From Cognatishimia coralii (GTDB lineage: Bacteria; Pseudomonadota; Alphaproteobacteria; Rhodobacterales; Rhodobacteraceae): a DNA stretch of 64,000 bases. The notes below the pieces were generated by a model, which was given only the letters and a program-made list of their open reading frames with translations, did no database searches and was not told the DNA's origin. Both the position numbers and the translations under genes were made by a program. The DNA is taken from the NCBI RefSeq assembly GCF_037478305.1, contig NZ_JBBGAZ010000003.1:186001-250000 (forward strand), read 5' to 3'. This document shows, one piece after another, positions 42,234 to 49,970 of the stretch (the stretch's first letter is position 1; the number at the start of each line of letters is the position of its first letter).

Positions 42234-43115
42234 CTAGCGCAATTGCCGAGTAATCGCCATGCTGTCGCGCGGAATCTGCTCTTGCCAGTGCTTGCGATTC
42301 AGAACGCGCCCATCCCGACGCACCTCGGCGATCTGGGCAAGGTCGACCTCGGCATAGGTCCAACCGGGCTGGTTCAATTGGCCTTCTGCGATCACGCCTG
42401 TGTCCGGCAAACCCTTGTCGGGCGGGCAAAAAACGCCCCCTGCCCCAACGTTGGCATCTACAGAGGGTGTCCAGGCAGCATCGCCCACAGTTGAGGCCAT
42501 CACCGTCACGCATTGCTGCTCAAGCGCGCGGGACATCGCGCCTATACGCACACGCCAATATCCCGAGAGGGCATCCGTGCAAGACGGCACCAAGATCACA
42601 TCACACTCAGACAAGGCGCGCCCAAGCAAGGGAAACTCGCTGTCATAGCAGATCAGGATCCCGATAGTGCCGAAATCCGTCTCGATCACTTGCAACGGAT
42701 CGCCTGATTGAATGCCCCAGTCTTCGCGTTCAAAGCGCGTCATGATCTGCTTGTCTTGAGCAACCATCGCGCCACTTGGAGCAAAGAACCTGCTTTGGTT
42801 TACAGGGCGAGCGCCCTGTCCCAAGACAGGCGCGGACGCTGCCAGAATATAGCTGCCAGTTTCTTGCGCTAACCTTGCGTGCAATTGATCCACATCGTCG
42901 ATACGCTCTGCTACCGCCCGCAAGGATCCCTGCAAGTCAGCGGCCACCTCTTTACCCGCCAAAGACGCCAGCTCCATGGCACCATATTCCGGAAAGACCA
43001 GCAACCGACTGCCAGCACCAGTGGCCTCATAGACCCAACTGCTCAGCTTTTCTTCAAACTGAGACCACCTCTCGAGCCAATCGATTGGATAGGCCGCCGT
43101 TGCGATTTTTGTCAC
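42234..43115 (-). CDS. Carbon-nitrogen hydrolase (nitrilase superfamily)
   Basis: A 293-residue amidase-type enzyme. The Glu-Lys-Cys triad is clear: E43 in VFPEYG, K122 in AQDKQIMTRFERE and C156 in LICYDSEFP. Members hydrolyse amides, nitriles or N-carbamoyl compounds, or act as N-acyltransferases. The closest look is to the branch of small omega-amidase-like and carbamoylase enzymes, and the substrate is not clear. It lies 78 bases upstream of infA and next to a DUF1330 gene, both apparently added to the conserved row. Confidence 0.86.
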   Translation of the reverse strand: MTKIATAAYPIDWLERWSQFEEKLSSWVYEATGAGSRLLVFPEYGAMELASLAGKEVAADLQGSLRAVAERIDDVDQLHARLAQETGSYILAASAPVLGQGARPVNQSRFFAPSGAMVAQDKQIMTRFEREDWGIQSGDPLQVIETDFGTIGILICYDSEFPLLGRALSECDVILVPSCTDALSGYWRVRIGAMSRALEQQCVTVMASTVGDAAWTPSVDANVGAGGVFCPPDKGLPDTGVIAEGQLNQPGWTYAEVDLAQIAEVRRDGRVLNRKHWQEQIPRDSMAITRQLR

Positions 43116-43198
43116 GTCTTATTCCTTAACCCGTTGCGCTAAGACTAGTTGGCGCAAGCGATTGGGTCATCCGTAAACTCAAGGCCTCGCAAAATGCT

Positions 43199-43534
43199 TT
43201 AAGCTGTGTCGATGGCCGCGACTTCTTCGGCTTCGCTATCCTCATCCGAAGCAATCGAAACGTGATACTCAGAAAACGCCTGATCTCTGATCTTTTTGAC
43301 GCTTTGGTATTCCGGGCTGCCAAACACGCTTTCGACCGCAGCGCGGTCAGGATATTTCACAATCATCACGGTCTTGGCAGGCCGATGGCCCACCACAACC
43401 TCATTCACCGTAAAGCGTTTGACGATTTCAGCACCCGCACGTTCCAGCAATGGGCCGGTGATCCGGAAATACTCTCCCAAAGCGAAGGGTTCGTCTTCAT
43501 TAACACTCACAAGTGCGACAACAGTCACAGTCAT
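43199..43534 (-). CDS. DUF1330-like small protein
   Basis: A 111-residue protein with a ferredoxin-like alpha/beta pattern. TVTVVALVSVNEDEPFALGEYF opens it, and the conserved VMIVKYPDRAAVESVFGSPEYQ block follows at residues 55-76. This is the hallmark of the DUF1330/dimeric alpha-beta barrel group. Family function is unknown. The C-terminal tail is acidic (SDEDSEAEEV). It is followed by the nitrilase-type gene with an 83-base gap. Confidence 0.75.
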   Translation of the reverse strand: MTVTVVALVSVNEDEPFALGEYFRITGPLLERAGAEIVKRFTVNEVVVGHRPAKTVMIVKYPDRAAVESVFGSPEYQSVKKIRDQAFSEYHVSIASDEDSEAEEVAAIDTA

Positions 43535-43577
43535 AGTTCATCCCCGATTAAAGCCTTTTAGCCGCGTATCTCAGGAT

Positions 43578-43590
43578 CTTTCCCGGAAAG
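43578..43590. promoter_or_regulatory. Short palindrome upstream of the DUF1330 gene
   Basis: CTTTCCCGGAAAG is a perfect 6-base inverted repeat about one central C, 44 bases upstream of the gene start. It could be an operator. The remaining 43591-43729 stretch is AT-rich and shows no gene. Confidence 0.25.
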
Positions 43591-43729
43591 AGGCCTTAGG
43601 CGTACTCTTTACATACTACTATTTGAATGTGAACTTCAGCAATTCGAAAGACCAGAAAACATGACCTTCCAAAACGTGACGTTAATTCAATTGTTAAAAT
43701 ATTCAAGCCAAGGGTAACTCGACACAACC

Positions 43730-44314
43730 CTAAAGGGAGCGCACCCAAAATTGCAGCCGCTTCTCAGTTTCTTGCAACTGATCAACGTCCTTCCAATTGA
43801 ATGACGCCTGCACGTCATCCATAGGTCGATACCCCCGACCACGCCAAAACGCATCAAGCGGACGATAGCCTTTCGGGCGAAGTGGATGATTCTCGGGGCG
43901 TTGCACTGCGCAAAAGCAGATGGTTTTGAACCCTAAAGACCGCGCGTGTGCTTCGCGATGGTCAAAGAACTTATGCCCCAGCCCATGTCCGCGATATTGT
44001 GGCAAAAGGACGGACTCAGCACAGTAAAACATGTGTTCCAGGGCAATATACTGACCTTCGAACGCCGCGCCAAAATCATCGGAATGATCTTGCATAGGCG
44101 TTCCGGTCGACACGCCTACCAAACGCGACCCATCGAAAGCACCCACCACAACAGACTTCGCACTGTCGCGATACACACTAAGGTAGTCTCGCTCATAGGC
44201 TAGAGAGCCGTCATACAGATAAGGCCAGTCGCGAAAAACCGTGATCCGAAGCTGCGCAATTTCCTCCAAAGCCGCATCGAATTCAGCGCGATCAAGCACA
44301 CGAGTGGTCAGCAT
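43730..44314 (-). CDS. GNAT-family N-acetyltransferase
   Basis: A 194-residue acetyl-CoA-dependent transferase. The pyrophosphate-binding motif A is visible as ESVLLPQYRGHGLGHKFFDHRE near residues 98-118 (R/Q-x-x-G-x-G/A in YRGHGLG). The later segment KTICFCAVQRPENHPLRP and GYRPLDAFWRGRGY resemble acetyltransferases found beside nitrilase genes in this group. The acceptor is unknown. ATG 44314 follows GGAGGG, and a further upstream ATG lacks a ribosome site. It follows the phosphatase gene by 23 bases. Confidence 0.8.
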   Translation of the reverse strand: MLTTRVLDRAEFDAALEEIAQLRITVFRDWPYLYDGSLAYERDYLSVYRDSAKSVVVGAFDGSRLVGVSTGTPMQDHSDDFGAAFEGQYIALEHMFYCAESVLLPQYRGHGLGHKFFDHREAHARSLGFKTICFCAVQRPENHPLRPKGYRPLDAFWRGRGYRPMDDVQASFNWKDVDQLQETEKRLQFWVRSL

Positions 44315-44337
44315 CAGCCCTCCGATCAAGCAGTGGT

Positions 44338-44787
44338 TCAGGCACTGCCCCATTGCGCTTTGAGCTGCGCAATGATTTCGTCGCGGGTCTTGCGATAGGC
44401 GTCCAGTTTGCTTTCCCGCGTTTCCCCGGTCGAGGTCGGGTCGCTGGTGTCCCAGAACAGAACATCCAAATGAAACAGCTTGGTTAGCTCTTTAGCACGC
44501 GCATAGCTTGCGGGGCTTAGAGCGATGATCATGTCAAAGCTTGAGAGCTGGTCGCCAAATTGCTCCATCTCTTCGAATGACCGGGATTGATGACGCGCAA
44601 GTTCGACATCAATTTCACGGCAGACCGTGATCGCAAAACCGTCGATCTCAAGATCATTCTTCAAGCCCGCCGATTGCACATAGGTTTCCATGCCAAACAG
44701 CTGCTTCATAATTCCCTCAGCCATCGGCGAGCGGACCGCATTGTGGTCGCAGCAAAACAGAACCGATTGAGGGAGCTCTTGCGTCAT
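44338..44787 (-). CDS. Low-molecular-weight protein-tyrosine-phosphatase-family protein
   Basis: A 149-residue protein of the LMW-PTP/arsenate-reductase fold. The phosphate loop C-x5-R-S reads CDHNAVRS with nucleophile C13 and R19, preceded by VLFC. The P-loop glycine-asparagine pair of classic LMW-PTPs (CxGNxCRS) is changed to DHNAV. The general-acid Asp is probably in WDTSDPTS near residue 114. The target could be phosphotyrosine or arsenate. In Rhodobacterales it habitually follows the UPF0262 gene, here by three bases. Confidence 0.85.
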   Translation of the reverse strand: MTQELPQSVLFCCDHNAVRSPMAEGIMKQLFGMETYVQSAGLKNDLEIDGFAITVCREIDVELARHQSRSFEEMEQFGDQLSSFDMIIALSPASYARAKELTKLFHLDVLFWDTSDPTSTGETRESKLDAYRKTRDEIIAQLKAQWGSA

Positions 44788-44790
44788 GCC

Positions 44791-45270
44791 CTAGCCGCCG
44801 AAGTGCAACACGCAAATCAAGGTAAACAGGCGGCGGGCCGTGTCATTATCAACATCCGCCTTGTTCTCCAAACGCTCGGCCAAGATCCGGGCCCCTTCGT
44901 TGTGGATGCCGCGGCGCGCCATATCGATGGTTTCGATCTGGCTGGGCGGCATGTTTTTCACAGCATCAAAATAGCTTTCGCAGATCTGCCAATAGTCCTT
45001 GACCACCTGACGGAACGGCGACAGCGACAGATGGAACTCGGCGGCTTTGTCGCCTCCTTCGGTTTCGATGTCAAAAACCAGACGTTTGTCGCGAATGGCC
45101 AACTCGACCGCATAGGGGCCGTCGGGCACGGTGCGGTCATCGCGGCTTGGCAAGGCAAAGGTGTTGTCTTCGATCAGATCAAACATGGCGACACGGCGCT
45201 CTTGTTCGATTTCCGGCGTGGGCGGAGGCAAGTTGCGATCGTCGATTTCAATACGGCTGATACGGCTCAT
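44791..45270 (-). CDS. UPF0262-family protein
   Basis: A 159-residue cytosolic protein of a family restricted mainly to alphaproteobacteria. Recognisable parts are RISRIEIDDRNLPPPTPEIE at the start, FHLSLSPFRQVVKDYWQICESY in the middle and ARRGIHNEGARILAERL near the end. No function is established. It is normally encoded between hisD and the small phosphatase. Here a + strand SDR gene and a structured non-coding stretch separate it from hisD. Confidence 0.88.
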   Translation of the reverse strand: MSRISRIEIDDRNLPPPTPEIEQERRVAMFDLIEDNTFALPSRDDRTVPDGPYAVELAIRDKRLVFDIETEGGDKAAEFHLSLSPFRQVVKDYWQICESYFDAVKNMPPSQIETIDMARRGIHNEGARILAERLENKADVDNDTARRLFTLICVLHFGG

Positions 45271-45395
45271 AGCGGATATCTACTCTTTTTCTCGCAACAG
45301 GCATAGCTTGACGCGAGAGCTCAAGCAATGCTGCATTGCGGCGCAGGTAGTTTTTCGGGCAAGATCACCCGTGTTACGTAGGGAACGGCAACGAC

Positions 45396-46154
45396 ATGGC
45401 AGATTTGGACGTATTTTCTCTGAATGGGCAACGGGCACTGGTGACAGGCAGCAGCTCGGGGCTTGGCTTTTCGATCGCATCCCTTTTGGCGAAATCGGGC
45501 GCCGAGGTTTGGGTCAATGGCCGAAATGCAGGTTCCGTTGCCGAAGCTGTTGCAGAGATTGGAGAGAACGCGTGTCCCGCTGTATTCGACGTTGCCGATG
45601 AAACAGCGCGCGATGCGTTCATGGCGCAGATGGTCGCCGAGGGCGGGCTGGACATTCTGATCAACAACGTCGGACTTCGTGATCGCCGCACGCTGGACCA
45701 ATTTACGAAAGACGATATCCAACGGCTGCTTGACGTGGATCTGGTGACGCCGTTTCAACTGGCACAAGCTGCGGCCAAACAGATGCGGGCCAAAGGCTAT
45801 GGCCGTATCGTTAACATATCGTCAATTGCGGGTCTCATCGCTCAATCAGGTGACGCGCTTTATACGACGGCCAAAGGCGGCATCAACGGCATGACCAAGG
45901 CACTGGCTGCAGAGCTCGGCCCCCATGGCATCAACGTCAATGCGGTCGCGCCGGGTTTTTTCAAGACCGCGCCAAATGCCGCTGCAAGCACCGATCCGGC
46001 ACTCGCGGAAAAATTAAAGGCGGCAAGTGCACTAGGGCGCTGGGGAGAGCCCGAGGAACTCGCACCTGTGGTTCTGATGCTGGCCTCGCCCGCAGCATCC
46101 TATCTGACCGGCCAGATCATTGCGGTCGACGGCGGCTATACCGCCCACTACTAG
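45396..46154 (+). CDS. SDR-family oxidoreductase
   Basis: A 252-residue classical short-chain dehydrogenase. The cofactor motif TGSSSGLGFSIA lies near residue 16 and INNVG near 88. The catalytic serine is in IVNISSIAG, and Tyr-x3-Lys in YTTAKGG near 153-157. The C-terminal YLTGQIIAVDGGYTAHY is standard. It resembles gluconate 5-dehydrogenase and 3-oxoacyl-ACP reductases, and the substrate is unknown. It is the only + strand gene in the conserved hisD-UPF0262 interval, which suggests a later insertion. Confidence 0.85.
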   Translation: MADLDVFSLNGQRALVTGSSSGLGFSIASLLAKSGAEVWVNGRNAGSVAEAVAEIGENACPAVFDVADETARDAFMAQMVAEGGLDILINNVGLRDRRTLDQFTKDDIQRLLDVDLVTPFQLAQAAAKQMRAKGYGRIVNISSIAGLIAQSGDALYTTAKGGINGMTKALAAELGPHGINVNAVAPGFFKTAPNAAASTDPALAEKLKAASALGRWGEPEELAPVVLMLASPAASYLTGQIIAVDGGYTAHY

Positions 46155-46243
46155 GCCGTACAATTTTATGCGTTTCATTAACCCTTTGTTAGGGGCTCAC
46201 AGGCATAACCATAGAGCGGTACAGGCGGGGACGCCGATGGCCG

Positions 46244-46370
46244 TGCCAAGAGGACCTTTGCCAAGATCGGTTTCAGCCGGATCTAATGGGTAAACAGGGG
46301 ATGCTCTGGAACGCACGTCGTTGAGCTTGAGGGAGCGAGGCAAAGCAAAGGGCCCGACGTCCTCTTGGCA
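46244..46370. ncRNA. Candidate structured non-coding RNA (long inverted-repeat element)
   Basis: TGCCAAGAGGAC at 46244-46255 and its exact complement GTCCTCTTGGCA at 46359-46370 form a 12-base closing stem 103 bases apart. The stem continues: CTTTGCC (46256-46262) pairs with GGCAAAG (46339-46345) or partly with GCAAAG (46345-46350). The interior holds two more small hairpins, AGAT-CGG/CCG-ATCT (46264-46284) and AACG/CGTT (46310-46322). It lies between the converging SDR and hisD genes. It does not show the SRP RNA, tmRNA or tRNA signatures I know. Strand is undecided: a loose TTGTTA...ACCATA promoter at about 46184-46210 favours +. Confidence 0.5.
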
Positions 46371-46382
46371 AACAATATCCGT

Positions 46383-47684
46383 TTACTTGTTCAACGCATC
46401 CAAGCGGGCTGTTACAGACAGGCCATGTGCCTCCAGACTTTCGCTCTGCGCAAGGGTTTCCGCGGCGGGCCCAATGGCGCGCAAGCCCTCTGGTGTCATC
46501 TTGGACAGGGTGGTGCGCTTGAGGAAATCCATCACCGACAAGCCGGAACTAAACCGCGCCGACCTCGCAGTCGGCAGCACGTGATTTGGCCCACCGACAT
46601 AGTCTCCGATGGCTTCTGGCGTGAATTGCCCAAGGAAAATCGCACCCGCATGGGTGATCTTTTCGGACAAGGTATCCGGGTCGGCGACACAAAGCTCTAG
46701 GTGCTCGGGCGCAATCCGATCCGACAATTTTGCGGCTGTGTCTAAATCCGGCACGGTGATCACGGCCCCAAAGTCACGCCAACTTGCGCCTGCAATCGCG
46801 CGCCGTTCAAGCGTTTCAAGACGCGCCTCCACCGCATTAGACACCGCCCGACCAAAGGCTGCATCATCCGTGATCAGGATAGATTGCGCGCTTTCGTCAT
46901 GCTCTGCCTGACTAAGCAAATCCAGCGCGATCCAATCGGGATTGTTGTCTTTATCTGCAATCACAAGAATTTCCGACGGGCCCGCAATCATATCGATCCC
47001 GACTTTGCCAAACACACGGCGCTTGGCTGCGGCCACAAAAGCATTGCCCGGCCCTGTGATTTTGTCCACCGGCGCGATGGTGTCCGTACCATAAGCCAAA
47101 GCTGCCACAGCCTGCGCACCGCCGATACGGTAAACCTCATCTACGCCCGCGAGTCGTGCAGCCAGCAGCACAAGAGGGTTCGCTTCTCCGTCCGGTGTCG
47201 GCACAACAATCGCAAGACGGCCCACGCCCGCCACTTTCGCCGGGATCGCATTCATCAGAACCGAGGACGGATAGCTCGCCAATCCCCCCGGCACATAAAG
47301 ACCCGCCGCCGAAACCGCAGTCCAGCGCCAGCCCAAAGTAGCGCCGCTATCGTCCGTCCAGCTTTCATCCTGAGGCATTTGACGCGCGTGATAGGCCCGA
47401 ATGCGTGCAGCCGCCAATTCCAGGGCCGCGCGTTCGTCAGGTGTTACTTGCGCGCAAAGAGCATCGATCTCTTCCTCAGAAAACCGAAGCGTTTCCGGCG
47501 TCAGATCCAAACGATCGAATTTCGAGGTCAGCTCGATGACGGCGGCGTCTCCGCGCGTCTGAACATCGGCGATAATCCCCGCGACGACCGCGTCAACGTC
47601 AGGGCTATCCTCGCGCTTTGCGCTCAGAAGGGCGGTAAAACGGCTTTCGAAATCTGCATCTTGCGCGTTCAGAAACTGAGGCAT
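46383..47684 (-). CDS. hisD: Histidinol dehydrogenase
   Basis: HisD oxidises L-histidinol to histidine in two NAD+ steps, the last reactions of histidine synthesis. The 433-residue product has the standard blocks: PGGLASYPSSVLMNAIPAKVAG, GITGPGN-like KITGPGNAFVAAAK, and SQAEHDESAQ with zinc ligands Gln and His. APEHLEL holds the catalytic Glu-His, VGGPNHVLPT the zinc Asp region, and LEAHGLS the last zinc His. AAGGAG precedes ATG 47684. It lies about 100 bases after the DUF2948 gene, the usual order in this family. Confidence 0.95.
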   Translation of the reverse strand: MPQFLNAQDADFESRFTALLSAKREDSPDVDAVVAGIIADVQTRGDAAVIELTSKFDRLDLTPETLRFSEEEIDALCAQVTPDERAALELAAARIRAYHARQMPQDESWTDDSGATLGWRWTAVSAAGLYVPGGLASYPSSVLMNAIPAKVAGVGRLAIVVPTPDGEANPLVLLAARLAGVDEVYRIGGAQAVAALAYGTDTIAPVDKITGPGNAFVAAAKRRVFGKVGIDMIAGPSEILVIADKDNNPDWIALDLLSQAEHDESAQSILITDDAAFGRAVSNAVEARLETLERRAIAGASWRDFGAVITVPDLDTAAKLSDRIAPEHLELCVADPDTLSEKITHAGAIFLGQFTPEAIGDYVGGPNHVLPTARSARFSSGLSVMDFLKRTTLSKMTPEGLRAIGPAAETLAQSESLEAHGLSVTARLDALNK

Positions 47685-47787
47685 CGGGCTCTCCTTTGCG
47701 CTGCTCTTAGCGGCAGTGCGCGCAAGGCTCAAGTCACGCGCGGCTATAGGCGTGAATTTGGCGCAGGATCAGCCAACCCGCGGCACT

Positions 47788-48258
47788 TCACGTCCCGTGA
47801 TCCGGCGTCTTTTTTGAAGGGGCGAGGTAAGGGCGTGTCACATCTTTCAAGGACACTTCCAGCGCGTCCACAGAGAGTCGAATGGCACCGTCACCCGCCA
47901 AGGTCAGAGTGAGCTCTTCAGTTGCGTCATCGGTTTCAATCGACAAAAGCGCCAGAATCACATCGGTGTCTGAACGATCAACGCCCTGACTTGCGACTTT
48001 GGTAACATTCTCGATAACAAGGAGGCTTTGCACCCGCTCGACATCTCTCCCACGCGTGCGCGCGTTTTCGGCGTCTTCCCAGCGGAACCGATTGAGCAAA
48101 ATCGCAAAGCGGCGCTCTTTGGCGCGCCATGTCATCTCGGTTACGGGGAAAACCGCATCCTGCGTCAAGGCGGACAGCACCTTGAGGTCTTCGCCATCCA
48201 AAGCCCCAAGGTTCAGAGGCACCTCGCGCCCGTCTTCAAACCGTGCGTCTTCGCTCAT
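47788..48258 (-). CDS. DUF2948-family protein
   Basis: A 156-residue cytosolic protein of the alphaproteobacterial DUF2948 family. Landmarks are PLNLGALDGEDLKVLSALTQDAV and the WRAKERRFAILLNRFRWED block, then IRLSVDALEVSLKDVTRPY near the end. No function is known. Its ATG overlaps the murA stop by four bases, and hisD follows, a conserved three-gene order in Rhodobacterales that suggests shared expression rather than shared pathway. Confidence 0.87.
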   Translation of the reverse strand: MSEDARFEDGREVPLNLGALDGEDLKVLSALTQDAVFPVTEMTWRAKERRFAILLNRFRWEDAENARTRGRDVERVQSLLVIENVTKVASQGVDRSDTDVILALLSIETDDATEELTLTLAGDGAIRLSVDALEVSLKDVTRPYLAPSKKTPDHGT

Positions 48259-49517
48259 ACGCCCTCTACCCGCTCCACTTTCGCACCAACTGCCGAGAGC
48301 TTTTGCACGAGGTTTTCGTACCCGCGGTCCAGATGATAAACACGGTTCACAGTCGTCTGACCTTCGGCCACAAGCCCCGCAAGGATCAAAGAGACCGAGG
48401 CGCGCAGATCTGTTGCCATCACCGGTGCGCCTTTCATTTTCTCAACTCCGTGCACCGTGGCCGTACCACCAGAGACCTCGATATTGGCCCCCATCCGGAT
48501 CAATTCCGGTGCGTGCATAAAGCGGTTTTCAAAGATGGTTTCTTCCAGCACCGACGTGCCCTCGGCAAAGCACATCATCGCCATGAATTGCGCTTGCAAA
48601 TCCGTCGGGAAACCCGGGAACGGCGCGGTGGCCACATTGACAGCTTTCAGACGCCCGCCCGGATGGCGCACCTTCAAACCCCGGTCTGTCTCGGTGATCT
48701 CAAGGCCTGCTTCTTCCATCTTGTCGCAGAATGCCGACAGCAGCTCACGACGCCCGCCAATGCATTCCACTTCGCCACCCGCAATACCCGGAGCAGTCAT
48801 ATATGTGCCCAACTCAATTCGGTCGGTGATCACACGATGGGTCGTGCCATGCAAACCGTCTACGCCCCGCACAACCATGGTGTCCGTGCCAGCCCCCTCG
48901 ATGTCTGCGCCCATGGCAATCAGACAATCCGCCAGCGCTTTGGTATCCGGCTCGCGCGCTGCATTCTTGATGACGGTCGTGCCCTTGGCCAGAACGGCGG
49001 CGCACATGATGTTTTCAGTGGCTCCAACGGAAGGGAAAGGAAACTCAACCTCAGCGCCTTTCAGATCCCCTACCGCATGAACGTAGCCGTCTTTCAACTC
49101 TACCTTTGCGCCAAGCTTTTCCAGGCCGGTCAGGTGGAAATCAACCGCCCGCGCCCCAATGGCACAGCCGCCGGGCAGTGAGACCACCGCCTCTCCGGTC
49201 CGGCCAATCAGAGGCCCGAGCACGTTGAACGACGCACGCAGCTTCCGCACCATATCATAATGCGCCATATGTGAGGTCAGTTTGGAGGCGGACAAAGCCA
49301 AAGTCCCACCAGAATCCAACCGCCCGATCTCAACACCAAGGCTTTCTAGCAAGGCCGAAAGCGTCGCCACATCAGACAGGCGCGGGACATTGGTCAGGGT
49401 CAGTGGTTCTTCGGACAGAATCGACGCACACATAAGTTTAAGGCAGGTGTTCTTGGCCCCTGCGATAGGAATTTCTCCCGACAATGGGCCACCACCGGTC
49501 ACTAGTATTGAATCCAT
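48255..49517 (-). CDS. murA: UDP-N-acetylglucosamine 1-carboxyvinyltransferase
   Basis: MurA transfers enolpyruvate from PEP to UDP-GlcNAc, the first committed step of peptidoglycan synthesis. The 420-residue product carries K22-N23 in AGAKNTCLKL, the KLRASFNVLGPLIGR block and the fosfomycin-target cysteine C118 in LPGGCAIGARAVDFH. A small basic protein gene ends five bases upstream, and DUF2948 overlaps downstream by four bases. Confidence 0.96.
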   Translation of the reverse strand: MDSILVTGGGPLSGEIPIAGAKNTCLKLMCASILSEEPLTLTNVPRLSDVATLSALLESLGVEIGRLDSGGTLALSASKLTSHMAHYDMVRKLRASFNVLGPLIGRTGEAVVSLPGGCAIGARAVDFHLTGLEKLGAKVELKDGYVHAVGDLKGAEVEFPFPSVGATENIMCAAVLAKGTTVIKNAAREPDTKALADCLIAMGADIEGAGTDTMVVRGVDGLHGTTHRVITDRIELGTYMTAPGIAGGEVECIGGRRELLSAFCDKMEEAGLEITETDRGLKVRHPGGRLKAVNVATAPFPGFPTDLQAQFMAMMCFAEGTSVLEETIFENRFMHAPELIRMGANIEVSGGTATVHGVEKMKGAPVMATDLRASVSLILAGLVAEGQTTVNRVYHLDRGYENLVQKLSAVGAKVERVEGV

Positions 49518-49522
49518 CTACC

Positions 49523-49687
49523 CTACCCCTCGTTATTTTCTGCTGTTTTTGCTTCATCCATACTGGCCGAACGCGCTTTGGCCTGCGCCTTGCGACGGCC
49601 CATATTTGCCTTAAGCGCGGCCTTTAGGCGGTCCTCGCGCGTTTGTGCCTTAGCAGCCTTGCCAGATGAGGTTTTCTTATTGTCCAT
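49523..49687 (-). CDS. Small basic protein upstream of murA
   Basis: A 54-residue frame, ATG 49687 to TAG 49523, ending five bases before the murA start. It is rich in Lys, Arg and Ala (AAKAQTREDRLKAALKANMG, then RRKAQAKARS) and closes with an acidic tail (MDEAKTAENNEG). It should be helical. I recall short Lys/Ala-rich proteins annotated as hypothetical at this place in related genomes, but no function is known. A GAAAG sequence seven bases before the ATG could serve as ribosome site. Confidence 0.6.
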   Translation of the reverse strand: MDNKKTSSGKAAKAQTREDRLKAALKANMGRRKAQAKARSASMDEAKTAENNEG

Positions 49688-49802
49688 GCGCTTTCAATAC
49701 ATGAGGTGAAAAAAACATGCTAGATGCCCTTGCGCGGGTTAGAATTTGAGTCTAATCACCGCGCCACGGTGACACTCTGACAGCAGATGCACCATGGCTT
49801 AG

Positions 49803-49877
49803 GCCGCAGTAGCTCAGTGGTAGAGCGCACCCTTGGTAAGGGTGAGGTCGGGAGTTCAATCCTCCCCTGCGGCACCA
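49803..49877 (+). tRNA. tRNA-Thr (GGT)
   Basis: The acceptor arm GCCGCAG pairs with CTGCGGC, then A73 and an encoded CCA. The D-arm is GCTC-AGTGGTA-GAGC. The anticodon stem ACCCT/AGGGT with loop TTGGTAA has anticodon GGT. The T-arm is GGGAG-TTCAATC-CTCCC. Length is 75 bases. Confidence 0.97.
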
Positions 49878-49918
49878 TCCTCCCTCACCACAAAAACGCA
49901 AAACGGCGACGTCATTCA

Positions 49919-49970
49919 TCTTGCGCGAAATACTCCGGGGTGAAGGCCTGTGGCCGAGGGGCAGAGCCCC
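49919..49970. repeat. Dispersed repeat, copy 1 (next to speB 3' end)
   Basis: A 22-base block (49919-49940) matches the reverse complement of 52031-52052 at 18 of 22 positions. A GC hairpin, GGGGC-AGA-GCCCC (49958-49970), follows. The layout of an AAATA box, CCGGGG and a GGGG/CCCC hairpin recurs in copy 2. I recall similar blocks at gene ends in roseobacter genomes. It runs up to the last base of the speB stop and may serve as its terminator. Confidence 0.6.

Noticed and set aside
46244..46370. 6S, SRP or tmRNA
   Set aside because: Closing stem looks RNA-like, but the SRP GGAAG-type core and a tmRNA tag frame are not seen, and the usual ssrS neighbours are absent; left as unassigned.
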